A stretch of DNA of 64,000 nucleotides from an uncultured Dysosmobacter sp. (GTDB lineage: Bacteria > Bacillota > Clostridia > Oscillospirales > Oscillospiraceae): assembly GCA_947625655.1 (NCBI GenBank), contig CANQPD010000001.1:1-64000 (forward strand), in the 5' to 3' direction. The first letter of the stretch is position 1; every line of letters begins with the position of its first letter. Shown here piece by piece: positions 47,776 through 56,797 of the stretch. The translations under genes were made by a program, and so were the position numbers. The notes below the pieces were generated by a model, which ran no database searches, was not told the origin of the DNA, and saw nothing but the letters and a program-made list of their open reading frames with translations.

Positions 47776-47805
47776 GCTGAGGGAAAACGAAAGGAAGATA
47801 TCGGT

Positions 47806-49487
47806 ATGAAGAATTGGAAAACAAGGCTTTTTGCAATGCTGGTCACGGTATTGATGACCTGCAGCCTCTTGTCCGCAACGGCGATGGCCGCAAAGGATAT
47901 CGTGACAATAGGGGCTGTTTTGGATGGCGTCAGGGATTCAACCTTGGAGGAAGCTGAGGAGGCGGCGCTGGCGGACGCAGAAAAGATAGGGTTTGACGGC
48001 TTGGTAAAAACTGTATATGTAGACGACCATTTCCCGGGCGATGATTTTTACGCCGGAAACGGGGAGTGGATTCATACCCCCGCCTGTGAAGGCGACGATA
48101 CGACGTGGGTTATCGTGCCTGTGTATTATCATGCCAATTATGATTATTCGGATCCAACGGACGATGTCGTGGCGCTTGTCTACTATATCCTGCCGAGTTG
48201 CAACATTGACTGGGGGTGGCCCTTGGAGACCGCCGATTCCCTTGGATTCACAGAGACGGGGTATGTCCAGAATGCGGACGATCCGTGGAGCTATGCCGAG
48301 GGCTATTGGCACCCTGGATACATGACCTTCGGCTTTAAGGGCGATAATCTATTTGGCGATCAATCAGAGGATGCGGACTCTAAGGTCGGATATTTTTGCG
48401 ATAGTGACGGGGAAAGCCCAATTCATATTCGCACCAACTGGAAAGAAAAGGGTGACCCCGTTGACGTCCCCGACCCCGTAAAGCCCAAGCCCGAATACCC
48501 CGAACTGACCAAGAAGGTCGACGGCGGGGACAGCACCTCCGCCGCGGCGGGGGAGGATGTGGAATTCACCCTGACCTCCCGCGTGCCCCGCGATCTGTGG
48601 AAGTGCTTTGACTTCTCCGGCACTTCCACGGTTATGCCGGCGTCTCTTGAAAATCAGGGCAAAACCATTGATGGCGCGAAGTATGAGCTGACCTTCCACG
48701 ATGTCATGGACCGAAAGCTGACGATGACAGACGCCGGCGTGTCGGTCAGGATCGGTGACGACCGGACGCTGGCGGCCGGCAATTATACATACACGGCCGA
48801 CACCGGCGACGGCTGCACCTTCCATGTGACGCTGGATCTGGTGGACCTCTACGAGAAAAACATCGTCACGGACGCGGACTATGCGGCGCAGACGCCCATC
48901 ACCGTCACCTACGCCGCCACCCTGGCGGATGACGCCACGGCGGGCGTTTACAAAAACGAGGCCTGGGTGGACTGGGAGAAGAAGATCGTGGACCGGGAAG
49001 ACCCGGATGATCCCCCCGATGATCCCCCCAAGGAGCCCGAGGATCCCGATGATCCCCCCGAGCACGATGAGGTGGAGGTGTACACCTATAAGATCCAGCT
49101 GACCAAGACGGACAAGTCCACCAAAGCCCTCCTGTCCGGCGCCACATTTAAACTGGAAATGCTGACCGACGAGGAGACTGACACCTGGGAGCTGGTCGGT
49201 GAACAGAAGACCACCGGCGAGGACGGCATCGTGTCCTGGGACGGCCTGGACGAGGGCACCTACCGCCTGACGGAGACCGACGCCCCCGCGGGCTACATTA
49301 TCGATACCAGACCCGTGACCGTGAAGCTCCCCGCCGACGCGGGCGATACTAAGACCGCCGCGGTGTCCTTCACCAACGGCACGGTGCCCCACACCGGCGG
49401 CAGCGCTACACCGTGGCGGGCCTGGCCATTCTCTGCTGCGCGGCGGGGGTGCTGCTGGTCTCCCGGAAGAAGAAAAGCGGTCAGTGA
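47806..49487 (+). pseudogene. major pilin (SpaA-like, Cna-B), sorting signal broken by a frameshift
   Basis: Signal peptide MKNWKTRLFAMLVTVLMTCS, cut near ATAMA. Mid regions include a possible pilin lysine motif YPELTKKV, isopeptide-type beta domains, a Pro/Asp-rich stretch and a C-terminal Cna-B domain (LTKTDKSTKALLSGATFKLEML...GTYRLTETDAPAGYI). The sorting motif VPHTGG is present, but one missing G at about 49402-49406 shifts the frame. The expected YTVAGLAILCCAAGVLLVSR + KKK tail follows in another frame to 49487. Without the shift the end matches the tip protein at 53.9 kb. As read, the protein (to 49524) would not be anchored. Confidence 0.85.
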
Positions 49488-49520
49488 CCGTTCTTTCCAC
49501 GCGGACGGAGGCGGAGATAG

Positions 49521-50381
49521 TTGAGAGGACCGAGGAAAAAACGGATCTCCGTGTCCGTGCTCCTGGCCGGAGCCTTGGCGCTGATCGGCCTGGGCGTGCT
49601 GCTCTATCCCACCCTCAGTGACCTGTACCTTCGGCAGCAGATCCGGCTGGAAGTGCGCCAGTATAACCGGGTGCTGGAGGCGGAGCAGGCCGATTACTCC
49701 GCCCTTTGGGCGGAGGCGGAGGCCTATAACCGGTCGCTTTTGGAGAATCCGGACCGCCTGACCCCGGGCGGGGCCGAGGTGGAGCGGGTCTTTGGGCTGC
49801 TCAATCCCGATGGCGGCAGTAATATGCTGGGCTATCTGGAGATCCCGGCCATCAACGTGGAGCTGCCTGTTTTCCGGGGCACGGAGGAACGGCAGCTCCA
49901 GGCCGGGGCGGGCTGGTGGATCGGCACCAGCCTGCCCACCGGCGGGGAGAGCACCCACTGCGTCATCACCGCCCACACCGGCCTGGCCAAGGCAAAGCTG
50001 TTCACCGACCTGGATCAGCTTGCGGCGGGTGACCGCTTCACCGTCACGGTGCTGGACCGGAAGCTGACCTACGAGGTGGACCAGATCCTGGTGACGGAGC
50101 CCGACGAGGTGGACGCCCTGGAGATCGTGGAGGGGGAGGACTATTTGACCCTGTACACCTGCACCCCCTACGGCGTGAACACCCACCGGCTGCTGGTGCG
50201 CGGACGCCGCGTCCAGCCGGAGGCGGAGCCCCTCCCGGAGGAGACGACGGAGAAGACGCCGCCCCGCTGGGCGCCGCTGCTCCTGCTCCCGGCGGCGGGA
50301 GCAGGCGTGGCCCTGTTTCTCCGGGGCGCGTCCCGGCACGGAAAGCGCGAATATTTGAAAAAGAAAGGCGAAAGAAGGTGA
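49521..50381 (+). CDS. class C (pilus-polymerising) sortase
   Basis: A 286-aa protein from a TTG start. The N-terminal membrane helix (VSVLLAGALALIGLGVLLYP) is followed by the sortase barrel with the catalytic His in HCVITAHTGLAKAKLF, Cys in YLTLYTCTPYGVNTHRLLVRG (TLxTC) and the Arg in HRLLVRGRR. A second C-terminal helix (APLLLLPAAGAGVALFL) is typical of class C. It joins pilins through their lysines. Its stop overlaps the start of the next pilin gene. Confidence 0.92.
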   Translation: MRGPRKKRISVSVLLAGALALIGLGVLLYPTLSDLYLRQQIRLEVRQYNRVLEAEQADYSALWAEAEAYNRSLLENPDRLTPGGAEVERVFGLLNPDGGSNMLGYLEIPAINVELPVFRGTEERQLQAGAGWWIGTSLPTGGESTHCVITAHTGLAKAKLFTDLDQLAAGDRFTVTVLDRKLTYEVDQILVTEPDEVDALEIVEGEDYLTLYTCTPYGVNTHRLLVRGRRVQPEAEPLPEETTEKTPPRWAPLLLLPAAGAGVALFLRGASRHGKREYLKKKGERR

Positions 50382-51211
50382 GCCTCATTTACAGGACGAC
50401 ACAAAAACAGAGGGTAAAAAAGCCCTTGGCGGCGCTGATCTGTCTGTTATTGCTGCTTGGGCTTCTGCCGCAGGCGGCATTCGCGGCGGGAAACGGCACC
50501 CTGACCGTGTACGGCCGGAAAAACGGGGTTTCCTTTCAGCTCTACCGCGTGGCGGAGCTGACAGCGGACGGCGGCTATGTCCTGACCGGCGATTTTGAGG
50601 GCCTGCCCGTGCGCCTGCCCCAGGACGGCGACAGCGCCCGCACCTGGCAGTCGGCGGCGCGGACGCTGAAGGACCTGGCGGCGGAGCGGGGGATCCGTCC
50701 GGAGACGTCGGGCACGGTGTCCGGCGGAAAGGTCCGCTTTGAAGGCCTGGAGGACGGGCTTTACCTAGTACTGGGCAGTCCCTTCCGGGAGGACGGGAAG
50801 ACCTTCACCCCGATTCCCGTCCTGGTAAAGGTGTCCGGCGGCGGGGCGGCGGTCTATGCCAAGGATGAAGCCGACGATCCGGATGACCCGGACGATCCGG
50901 ATGACCCCGATGACCCCGACGATCCGGATGATCCCGATGACCCGGACGACCCTGACGAGCCCGACGAGCCGGACGACCCCGATATTCCGGACGAGCCTGA
51001 CGACCCCGATATTCCGGACGAGCCTGACAGGCCCGATGACCCCGATATCCCGGACGATCCCGGCGAACCCGATAAGCCCGATGACCCCGATGAGCCCAGG
51101 CTGCCCCAGACGGGCCAGCTCTGGTGGCCGGTGTGGCTGCTGGCCGGGGCCGGAGCCGTGCTGCTGGGCGCGGCCGGCGGCAAGCGGTCCCGTGGGAAGG
51201 GTGACGAGTGA
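50378..51211 (+). CDS. minor/basal pilin with Asp-Pro repeat stalk and LPQTG anchor
   Basis: A 277-aa protein from a GTG start that overlaps the sortase stop. Signal peptide KKPLAALICLLLLLGLLPQA, cut near AFA. One beta domain (about 35-165) is followed by a stalk of about 75 residues made of DDP/DEP/DIP repeats (50870-51085), then LPQTG, a membrane helix (WWPVWLLAGAGAVLLGAAGG) and KRSRGKGDE. Asp-Pro stalks span the cell wall, which fits a basal pilin. It overlaps the next gene region closely. Confidence 0.85.
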   Translation: MSLIYRTTQKQRVKKPLAALICLLLLLGLLPQAAFAAGNGTLTVYGRKNGVSFQLYRVAELTADGGYVLTGDFEGLPVRLPQDGDSARTWQSAARTLKDLAAERGIRPETSGTVSGGKVRFEGLEDGLYLVLGSPFREDGKTFTPIPVLVKVSGGGAAVYAKDEADDPDDPDDPDDPDDPDDPDDPDDPDDPDEPDEPDDPDIPDEPDDPDIPDEPDRPDDPDIPDDPGEPDKPDDPDEPRLPQTGQLWWPVWLLAGAGAVLLGAAGGKRSRGKGDE

Positions 51212-51234
51212 TGTTTGGCAAAGGATGTGATGAA

Positions 51235-53937
51235 ATGGGAAGAAAAATATCAATACTGATCTTATCCTTGTGCCTGCTGCTCGGAATGGCGCCCAGCGCG
51301 GCACAGGCGGCGGATCCGCCGCCTGCTGCCGATGAAGGGGAAGCGGAACTTGTCCTGGATAAATGGGTGGAAGACAACGGGGACGGCACCTTTCAGCTGG
51401 TGATGGAGAGCTATGCCACCGGCTCCGACGGCACCATTGTCCCAAAGCCGACCCCCGTTGACATCGTCCTGGTGCTGGATGAGTCCGGGTCTATGAAGGA
51501 CGTTCTTGTTCAAGGCTGCAACAACAAAAATGGTATAGATGTACACGTCAAGCCGGAAGGCCATCTGGCGCAAGGGGCTACGGCGGCGCATCCCGGTACG
51601 GAGCTGTTTGTTGGGCACAAGGTGTTTCCCGAACCCAGCGATGAAAGCAAAAAAATCGATACCAAAAAATCCTACACCATCGTCTATCCCGGCGACGGCA
51701 CAACGAGAACGGTGACCTACTGTCAAACATGCGGGAATTGGTACTCTAATGAGGACCACAATGAGCATTACCACCTCGCAAAATGGATCCCGTTTACAGT
51801 CGAAAATGAGACGCCGACAAATGAGAATTCCGGTGATAAGACCGGACGGTGGACGTGCCATGTCCAGTTTTACGAGCAGTGCGAGCGGACCGGCAAGGAG
51901 GTCCTGCAGGAGGCCCTGCGCACATTCCTGACCAGCCTGTACAAGAATTCCAAGCCGGCGGACAAGGAGCCTGTCCACAACCGGGTGGCCGTCATCGGTT
52001 ACGGCGAGGGCGTGTCTTACATCTCTTCAAGCGGGCATCGGGATCAGTTGGTCACGAACTACAGCACGGAAAAGGAATACCATGACTTTGTCGATGGCAT
52101 TGATACGCTTGCGGCAAACGCGTTTTCCGATGTTTCCACCTTCGACAGTGAGGCTGCTTTTGCCGGGTGGGTCAGCGGGGTCTACGATACCGGCAGCACC
52201 CCCACCCAGCTGGGCATCCTGGCGGCGGAAAAGGCTTTTGAGAATCTTCAGCCTTTCGGCGACGGCCTGGAGCGCCAAAAGGTGATGATCCTCTTCACCG
52301 ACGGCGCGCCCGGCAGCGGCTACATCAATTTCGGCCCCGGTTCAAAATTAGGCCATCCGGACTGGGTGACGGTGGGCATCCAAGCGGCAAGGAGGATGAA
52401 GGAGAGCGGCGTGACCGTCTACTCCGCGGGCCTGTTCCCCGGCGCCGACGGATATGGCGCCGAACATATATCCTATGATGTTACAAAGGACGGGAAGGGG
52501 ACGACCGGATTCTTTACAAACGCCAACTGTTTCCTGCACCTGGTGTCCTCCAACTATCCCCATGCGTCCGGCGTCTTGCCAGACCAGTGGGGAAAACTGA
52601 GCGGCGACTATCGGGAACAGTTGTATGACAAACTTAACGCGCACAGCTATTATCTGGCCACCACGTCTAACGAGGCGGATAAGCTGTCTGAAATTTTTGA
52701 GCATCTCTCCGCCATTCTGAGTCCCGGCTCCGCCGGTGTCGATTTGCATGAAACCGCTGTCACGAAAGACACGGTCACAGACGACTTCCGGATCACCTAT
52801 ACGGATGGAAAGGCCAATGTGACCGCGTATACCATGCGCTACCAAGGCGGCGATATGAGCAGGGAGGACGCATGGGAAAAAGAGGATGCTAGCTTCAGTA
52901 CTGTCGCCGACAAGGATGCTCCGGATAAGCTGCACATACAGGTGGACGGCCAAAACGTATCGGTCACCAATTTTGACTTTGCGGGCAACTATGTCCATAT
53001 GGACGGCAGTACGGCAAAGGGAAGAAAGCTGGTGATCGAGGTTACGATTGCGCCTGCCGAGGGTTCTCTGGGCGGCGACAACCTGGCGACCAACACAGGC
53101 CGCCCCGGCGTTTACGACCCGGACAATCCCATCCCCGTGGAGGAATTCCCCCTGCCCCATGTGGATCTCCCCACAACGGTGACGATCCAAAAAGTGGTGC
53201 GGGGCGTCACGACGGAGGAGAAGTTCGATTTCACCGTTGATTGGCAACGGAAGCAAAGCTATGATGATATCGAAGGCACTGCGCCCGGCGACAGCAACCA
53301 TCTTACAATGCAGACGACTGAAATCAAAGGAGAGGCATTTTCCCTGGGGGACGGCGAGAAATATCAGCTTGAAAACGCCGCGGTGGGGACTGCGCTGACG
53401 ATCCGTGAGACAGCGCCGGGGTACACCGTGACGGTCACCACCGGCGAGGGATCGAAGGCATATTCTCCCGATAGCGACGGCAGCTACCGGATCCCCGTCA
53501 CCCCCGGCATGGTCGTCACCTTCACCAATGCCGTCTATACCGTGGAGGTGCGCAAGGTGGACAAGGACACCGGCGCCCCGCTCGCCGGCGCTGTGTTCCA
53601 GCTGGAAAAGCGGGTCGGAGAGAACAGCTGGGAGCAGGTGGGGGACCTCCAGAAGACCGGCGCGGACGGATCTGTCCGTTGGACCGGGCTGGGGGAGGGG
53701 ACTTTTCGGGTGACGGAGGTTTCAGCGCCCTCCGGATATCTGAAGGTCAGCAAGCCCCAGGAGCTTACCATTCCGGCCAATGCCGGTGACGGCGGAGTCG
53801 TGCGTGTTCAGTTTGAGAACGGAAAGGCGCCCCAGACAGGCGGCGGCGGGACCCTGGCCTATACAGCGGCGGGCCTGGCCCTCCTCTGCTGCGCGGCGGG
53901 GGTGCTCACGCTCTCCCGAAAGAAAAACCGCGGATGA
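51235..53937 (+). CDS. pilus tip adhesin with VWA and Cna-B domains
   Basis: A 900-aa protein; ATG 51235 gives a good signal peptide MGRKISILILSLCLLLGMAP. The VWA domain has the metal site VLVLDESGSMKD (D-x-S-x-S), and FTDGAPGSG. After about residue 650 come Cna-B domains (VEVRKVDKDTGAPLAGAVFQ...GTFRVTEVSAPSGYL). The anchor is APQTGG, a helix (LAYTAAGLALLCCAAGVL) and RKKNRG. VWA pilins form the adhesive tip of Gram-positive pili. It is the largest protein of the operon. Confidence 0.9.
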   Translation: MGRKISILILSLCLLLGMAPSAAQAADPPPAADEGEAELVLDKWVEDNGDGTFQLVMESYATGSDGTIVPKPTPVDIVLVLDESGSMKDVLVQGCNNKNGIDVHVKPEGHLAQGATAAHPGTELFVGHKVFPEPSDESKKIDTKKSYTIVYPGDGTTRTVTYCQTCGNWYSNEDHNEHYHLAKWIPFTVENETPTNENSGDKTGRWTCHVQFYEQCERTGKEVLQEALRTFLTSLYKNSKPADKEPVHNRVAVIGYGEGVSYISSSGHRDQLVTNYSTEKEYHDFVDGIDTLAANAFSDVSTFDSEAAFAGWVSGVYDTGSTPTQLGILAAEKAFENLQPFGDGLERQKVMILFTDGAPGSGYINFGPGSKLGHPDWVTVGIQAARRMKESGVTVYSAGLFPGADGYGAEHISYDVTKDGKGTTGFFTNANCFLHLVSSNYPHASGVLPDQWGKLSGDYREQLYDKLNAHSYYLATTSNEADKLSEIFEHLSAILSPGSAGVDLHETAVTKDTVTDDFRITYTDGKANVTAYTMRYQGGDMSREDAWEKEDASFSTVADKDAPDKLHIQVDGQNVSVTNFDFAGNYVHMDGSTAKGRKLVIEVTIAPAEGSLGGDNLATNTGRPGVYDPDNPIPVEEFPLPHVDLPTTVTIQKVVRGVTTEEKFDFTVDWQRKQSYDDIEGTAPGDSNHLTMQTTEIKGEAFSLGDGEKYQLENAAVGTALTIRETAPGYTVTVTTGEGSKAYSPDSDGSYRIPVTPGMVVTFTNAVYTVEVRKVDKDTGAPLAGAVFQLEKRVGENSWEQVGDLQKTGADGSVRWTGLGEGTFRVTEVSAPSGYLKVSKPQELTIPANAGDGGVVRVQFENGKAPQTGGGGTLAYTAAGLALLCCAAGVLTLSRKKNRG

Positions 53938-53983
53938 GCCGTGTGTTCGCGAAAATGACGGCTGACCGGCCGGGGGCGGCGCG

Positions 53984-54628
53984 ATGATGTCCGGGCGGCG
54001 TTTCACCCTGGCCCTGGCAGGCGTTCTGCTGATCGCGGCGGCGCTCTGTCTCACGGTCCGCAACCTGCGGGACGGGCAGCGGGCCGGACAGGCCGCCCGG
54101 CAGGCTCTGGAGCAGATGGCCCAGGCGGAGCCGGAGCCCGCTCCGGAGCCGGCGGAGGAAGATCCGCGGCCGGAGATCCCCGCCTACATCCTGGACCCGG
54201 AGATGGAGATGCCCGCCGTGGACATCGACGGGACGGCGTACATCGGCGTTCTGTCCGTCCCGGCGCTGGAGCTTGCCCTTCCGGTGGCCAGCCAGTGGAG
54301 CTATGACGCCTTGAAGCTGGCCCCTTGCCGGTACACCGGCTCGGCCTATCTGGATGATCTGGTCATCGCCGGGCACAACTACCGCACCCACTTCGCGGGA
54401 CTGAAAAATCTGGCCCAGGGAGACGAAGTCCTGTTTACCGACGCGGACGGCAACCGGTTTTGTTATCAGGTCATCCGCACGGAACAGCTTGCGGGAACGG
54501 CGGTGGAGGAGATGGAGGCCGGGGACTGGGATCTGACCCTGTTCACCTGCACCGCCGGCGGAAAAGCCAGGGTGACGGTGCGGTGTGAGCGCACGGCGTC
54601 CCCGGCGGCGGAGGATGGGGGACCTTGA
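53984..54628 (+). CDS. second sortase (class B/D-like, single N-terminal helix)
   Basis: A 214-aa protein. One N-terminal helix (FTLALAGVLLIAAALCLTV), an acidic Pro/Glu linker, then the barrel with His in DLVIAGHNYRTHFAGL and Cys in WDLTLFTCTAGGKARVTVRCER. Lacking a C-terminal helix, it is probably the housekeeping-like enzyme that attaches finished pili to the wall. It is the last gene of the operon, 46 bp after the tip gene. A repeat element with duplicated terminator follows. Confidence 0.9.
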   Translation: MMSGRRFTLALAGVLLIAAALCLTVRNLRDGQRAGQAARQALEQMAQAEPEPAPEPAEEDPRPEIPAYILDPEMEMPAVDIDGTAYIGVLSVPALELALPVASQWSYDALKLAPCRYTGSAYLDDLVIAGHNYRTHFAGLKNLAQGDEVLFTDADGNRFCYQVIRTEQLAGTAVEEMEAGDWDLTLFTCTAGGKARVTVRCERTASPAAEDGGP

Positions 54629-54703
54629 TGCTCCAGGCGGGGCATCATGCCCATGAAAAACCGAACGCCCGCGCAGGCTGCCGGAGGGCCGGGACAGAAG
54701 GAC

Positions 54704-54990
54704 AAAGGACAGGAGCATGTTAGCTCCTGTCCTTTGCCATTGTCAAAAAACCTTTGTTTGGAGAAAAAAGTGTTCCGTTTTGCAAGGGGAGTACGAGGGG
54801 ACGGGAGTCCCCTCGTGTTGGATCGAATGCCTGCAAAGAGCCTGCGTTAGCAGGCGTTTGCGCCGCGAAGCGGCAGCTTTTTGGGCTGCGAAGCAGACAA
54901 AAAAGCGAGGCATTGTTCAGGCTGTCGAAAAAGTCCAACGGACTTTTTCGACAGCCTGAAAGGACAGGAGCATGTTAGCTCCTGTCCTTT
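54704..54990 (+). repeat. terminator-associated repeat element, copy A with duplicated hairpins
   Basis: A 32-bp terminator hairpin (AAAGGACAGGAGC/GCTCCTGTCCTTT, loop ATGTTA) occurs identically at 54704-54735 and 54959-54990. The 223 bp between start GCCATTGTCAAAAAACC and end in the hairpin CAGGCTGTCGAAAAAGTCC/GGACTTTTTCGACAGCCTG (54918-54958). The right copy is followed by TTTTT-type sequence and serves convergent genes. Confidence 0.85.
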
Positions 54991-55022
54991 TTGGTGAAAA
55001 AGCGGGAGATGGGGCGATCCCC

Positions 55023-56045
55023 TCACCGGCATTCCGCCAGATCCCGCAGGAACGTATCGACAGCGCTCGCCGGCGTTGCCCAGCTGGTGACGAAGCGGAC
55101 GCAGGTGTGCTCCGCGTCCGCGGCGTGGTCGGTCTCAAATTCGTATCCCTTGGCCAGCAGGCCCTCCGCCACGCTGTTGGGCAGGACGGGGAACTGCTGG
55201 TTGGACGGGGAGGCCACCGGGAAGGGGTAGCCCAGAGCGGCCACGCCGTCCCGCAGGCGGTAGGCCATCCCGTTGGCATGGCGGGCCAGCTCAAAATACA
55301 GGCCGTCTTCCAGCAGCGCCTGGAACTGGACCCCCAGCAGCCGGCCCTTGGCCAGCACGGCGCCCCGCTGCTTCATGTGCCAGCGGAAGTGTTCGTTGGG
55401 GGCGTTCATCACCAGGGCCTCGCCGAAGAGGGCGCCGTTTTTGGTGCCGCCGATGTAGAACGCGTCGGTCAGCGCCGCCAGATCCGGCAGGGTCAGGTCA
55501 TTGCCCTCGGCGGTCAGGGCGGCGCCCAGCCGGGCACCGTCCAGATACAAAAACAGGCCGTGGGCGTCGCAGCAGGCCCGCAGGGCCGCCAGTTCCGCCC
55601 GGGTGTAGACGGTGCCCACCTCCGTGGTGTCGGAGATATACACCAGACGGGGCAGAACCATGTGTTCGGTGCTGTGGCCGCGTACCACGGACTCCACCAG
55701 CTCCGGCGTCAGCTTGCCGTCAGGGGAAAATACTGTACAGACCTTGTGGCCCGTTGCCTCGATGGCCCCGGTTTCGTGGACATTGACATGGCCGGTGTGG
55801 GCGGCGACGACCGCCTCATAGGGCCGCAGAAGGGCGGCGATGACCAGCAGATTGGTCTGGGTGCCGCCCACGGTAAAATGGATGGCGGCATCCGGCGCGG
55901 CGCACAGGCGGCGGATCAGATCGGCGGCGGCCTGGCAGCGGGGGTCCATGCCGTAGCCCACGGTCTGCTCCAGATTGGTGTCGGCCAGGGCCTGCAGGAT
56001 CTTGGGATGGGCGCCTTCGCTGTAGTCATTTCGGAAGCTGTACAT
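55023..56045 (-). CDS. low-specificity threonine aldolase family protein
   Basis: A 340-aa PLP enzyme of the beta-eliminating-lyase fold, starting MYSFRNDYSEGAHPKILQAL. PLP region: FTVGGTQTNLLVIAALLRPYEAV, the conserved Asp in LFLYLDGARLGAAL, and the Schiff-base lysine in DAFYIGGTKNGALFGEAL. It cleaves threonine or allo-threonine to glycine and acetaldehyde, or acts on similar beta-hydroxy amino acids. It is a single gene, convergent with the pilus operon. Confidence 0.9.
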   Translation of the reverse strand: MYSFRNDYSEGAHPKILQALADTNLEQTVGYGMDPRCQAAADLIRRLCAAPDAAIHFTVGGTQTNLLVIAALLRPYEAVVAAHTGHVNVHETGAIEATGHKVCTVFSPDGKLTPELVESVVRGHSTEHMVLPRLVYISDTTEVGTVYTRAELAALRACCDAHGLFLYLDGARLGAALTAEGNDLTLPDLAALTDAFYIGGTKNGALFGEALVMNAPNEHFRWHMKQRGAVLAKGRLLGVQFQALLEDGLYFELARHANGMAYRLRDGVAALGYPFPVASPSNQQFPVLPNSVAEGLLAKGYEFETDHAADAEHTCVRFVTSWATPASAVDTFLRDLAECR

Positions 56046-56237
56046 AAAATTTTACCTACTTTCTAAAAAGTAACAAATTGATGTTGAAATCATACCGCGG
56101 TTCCTGTATAAAAGCAAGAAGAGGCGTCAAAACTCTTTAAAATTTTTAAAATAGGAAATACTGATACCGGAACGGAAACTTTTTGACGTCCGTTTCCGTC
56201 TGTATGATGAACGTGAAAAAGGGGTAGGAAGAGCGTG

Positions 56238-56723
56238 ATGAGGAAAGAGACAACGTTGACTTTGGCGGCGCTGATGCTGCTGGGCCTGCTGACCGCCTGC
56301 GGCGGACAGCGGGATACCGCGGATGTGGACGTGGATCTGGCGGCGTTTTACGCGGATATTGAGGAGGGCTACGGCTGGGGCGACGGCTATATGGTGGATA
56401 TCGATGGGGATATGCTGGACAGCTATTACCCCGGCTTGAGCGATATCCCCGCAAAGCAGTTCGTGGCGAAGATGCCGATGATGAGCTCCGTGGTGAACGA
56501 GATGGTGTTCATGCAGTGCGAGACGGAGGATGACGCCGCCGATGCCGCGGCGATCCTGCAGGACCGCATCAATGTGCAGGCCCAGGGCGGTGCCTGGTAT
56601 CCTGAGTCCATGGACGCCTGGAGCCACGGCATCGTCATCCGGCAGGGGACGTATGTCGCGATGGTGGCCTCCGCGGAGCACCAGGATGAGATCTCAGAGG
56701 GCTTTAACCAGAAGTTCCTGTAA
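56238..56723 (+). CDS. DUF4358-type lipoprotein
   Basis: A 161-aa protein from the ATG at 56238 (GGAAGAGCG upstream; a GTG directly before is possible). The signal peptide has the lipobox LLTACGG. The mature part (DLAAFYADIEEGYGWGDGYM...LSDIPAKQFVAKMPMMSSVVNEMVFMQCE) fits the DUF4358 family of small Clostridia lipoproteins of unknown role. It is closed by a terminator, yet it lies just before the MBOAT pair, as often seen for such lipoproteins. Confidence 0.8.
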   Translation: MRKETTLTLAALMLLGLLTACGGQRDTADVDVDLAAFYADIEEGYGWGDGYMVDIDGDMLDSYYPGLSDIPAKQFVAKMPMMSSVVNEMVFMQCETEDDAADAAAILQDRINVQAQGGAWYPESMDAWSHGIVIRQGTYVAMVASAEHQDEISEGFNQKFL

Positions 56724-56738
56724 GCGCTGCCTTGATGG

Positions 56739-56768
56739 AACAGCCGCAGACGAACTGCGGCTGTTTTT
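56739..56768 (+). terminator. terminator after the DUF4358 lipoprotein gene
   Basis: AACAGCCGCAG/CTGCGGCTGTT with loop ACGAA, followed by TTTCTG, 30 bp before the MBOAT start. Confidence 0.8.
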
Positions 56769-56797
56769 CTGACTTTTGAAACGAGGAGGGGACCCAT

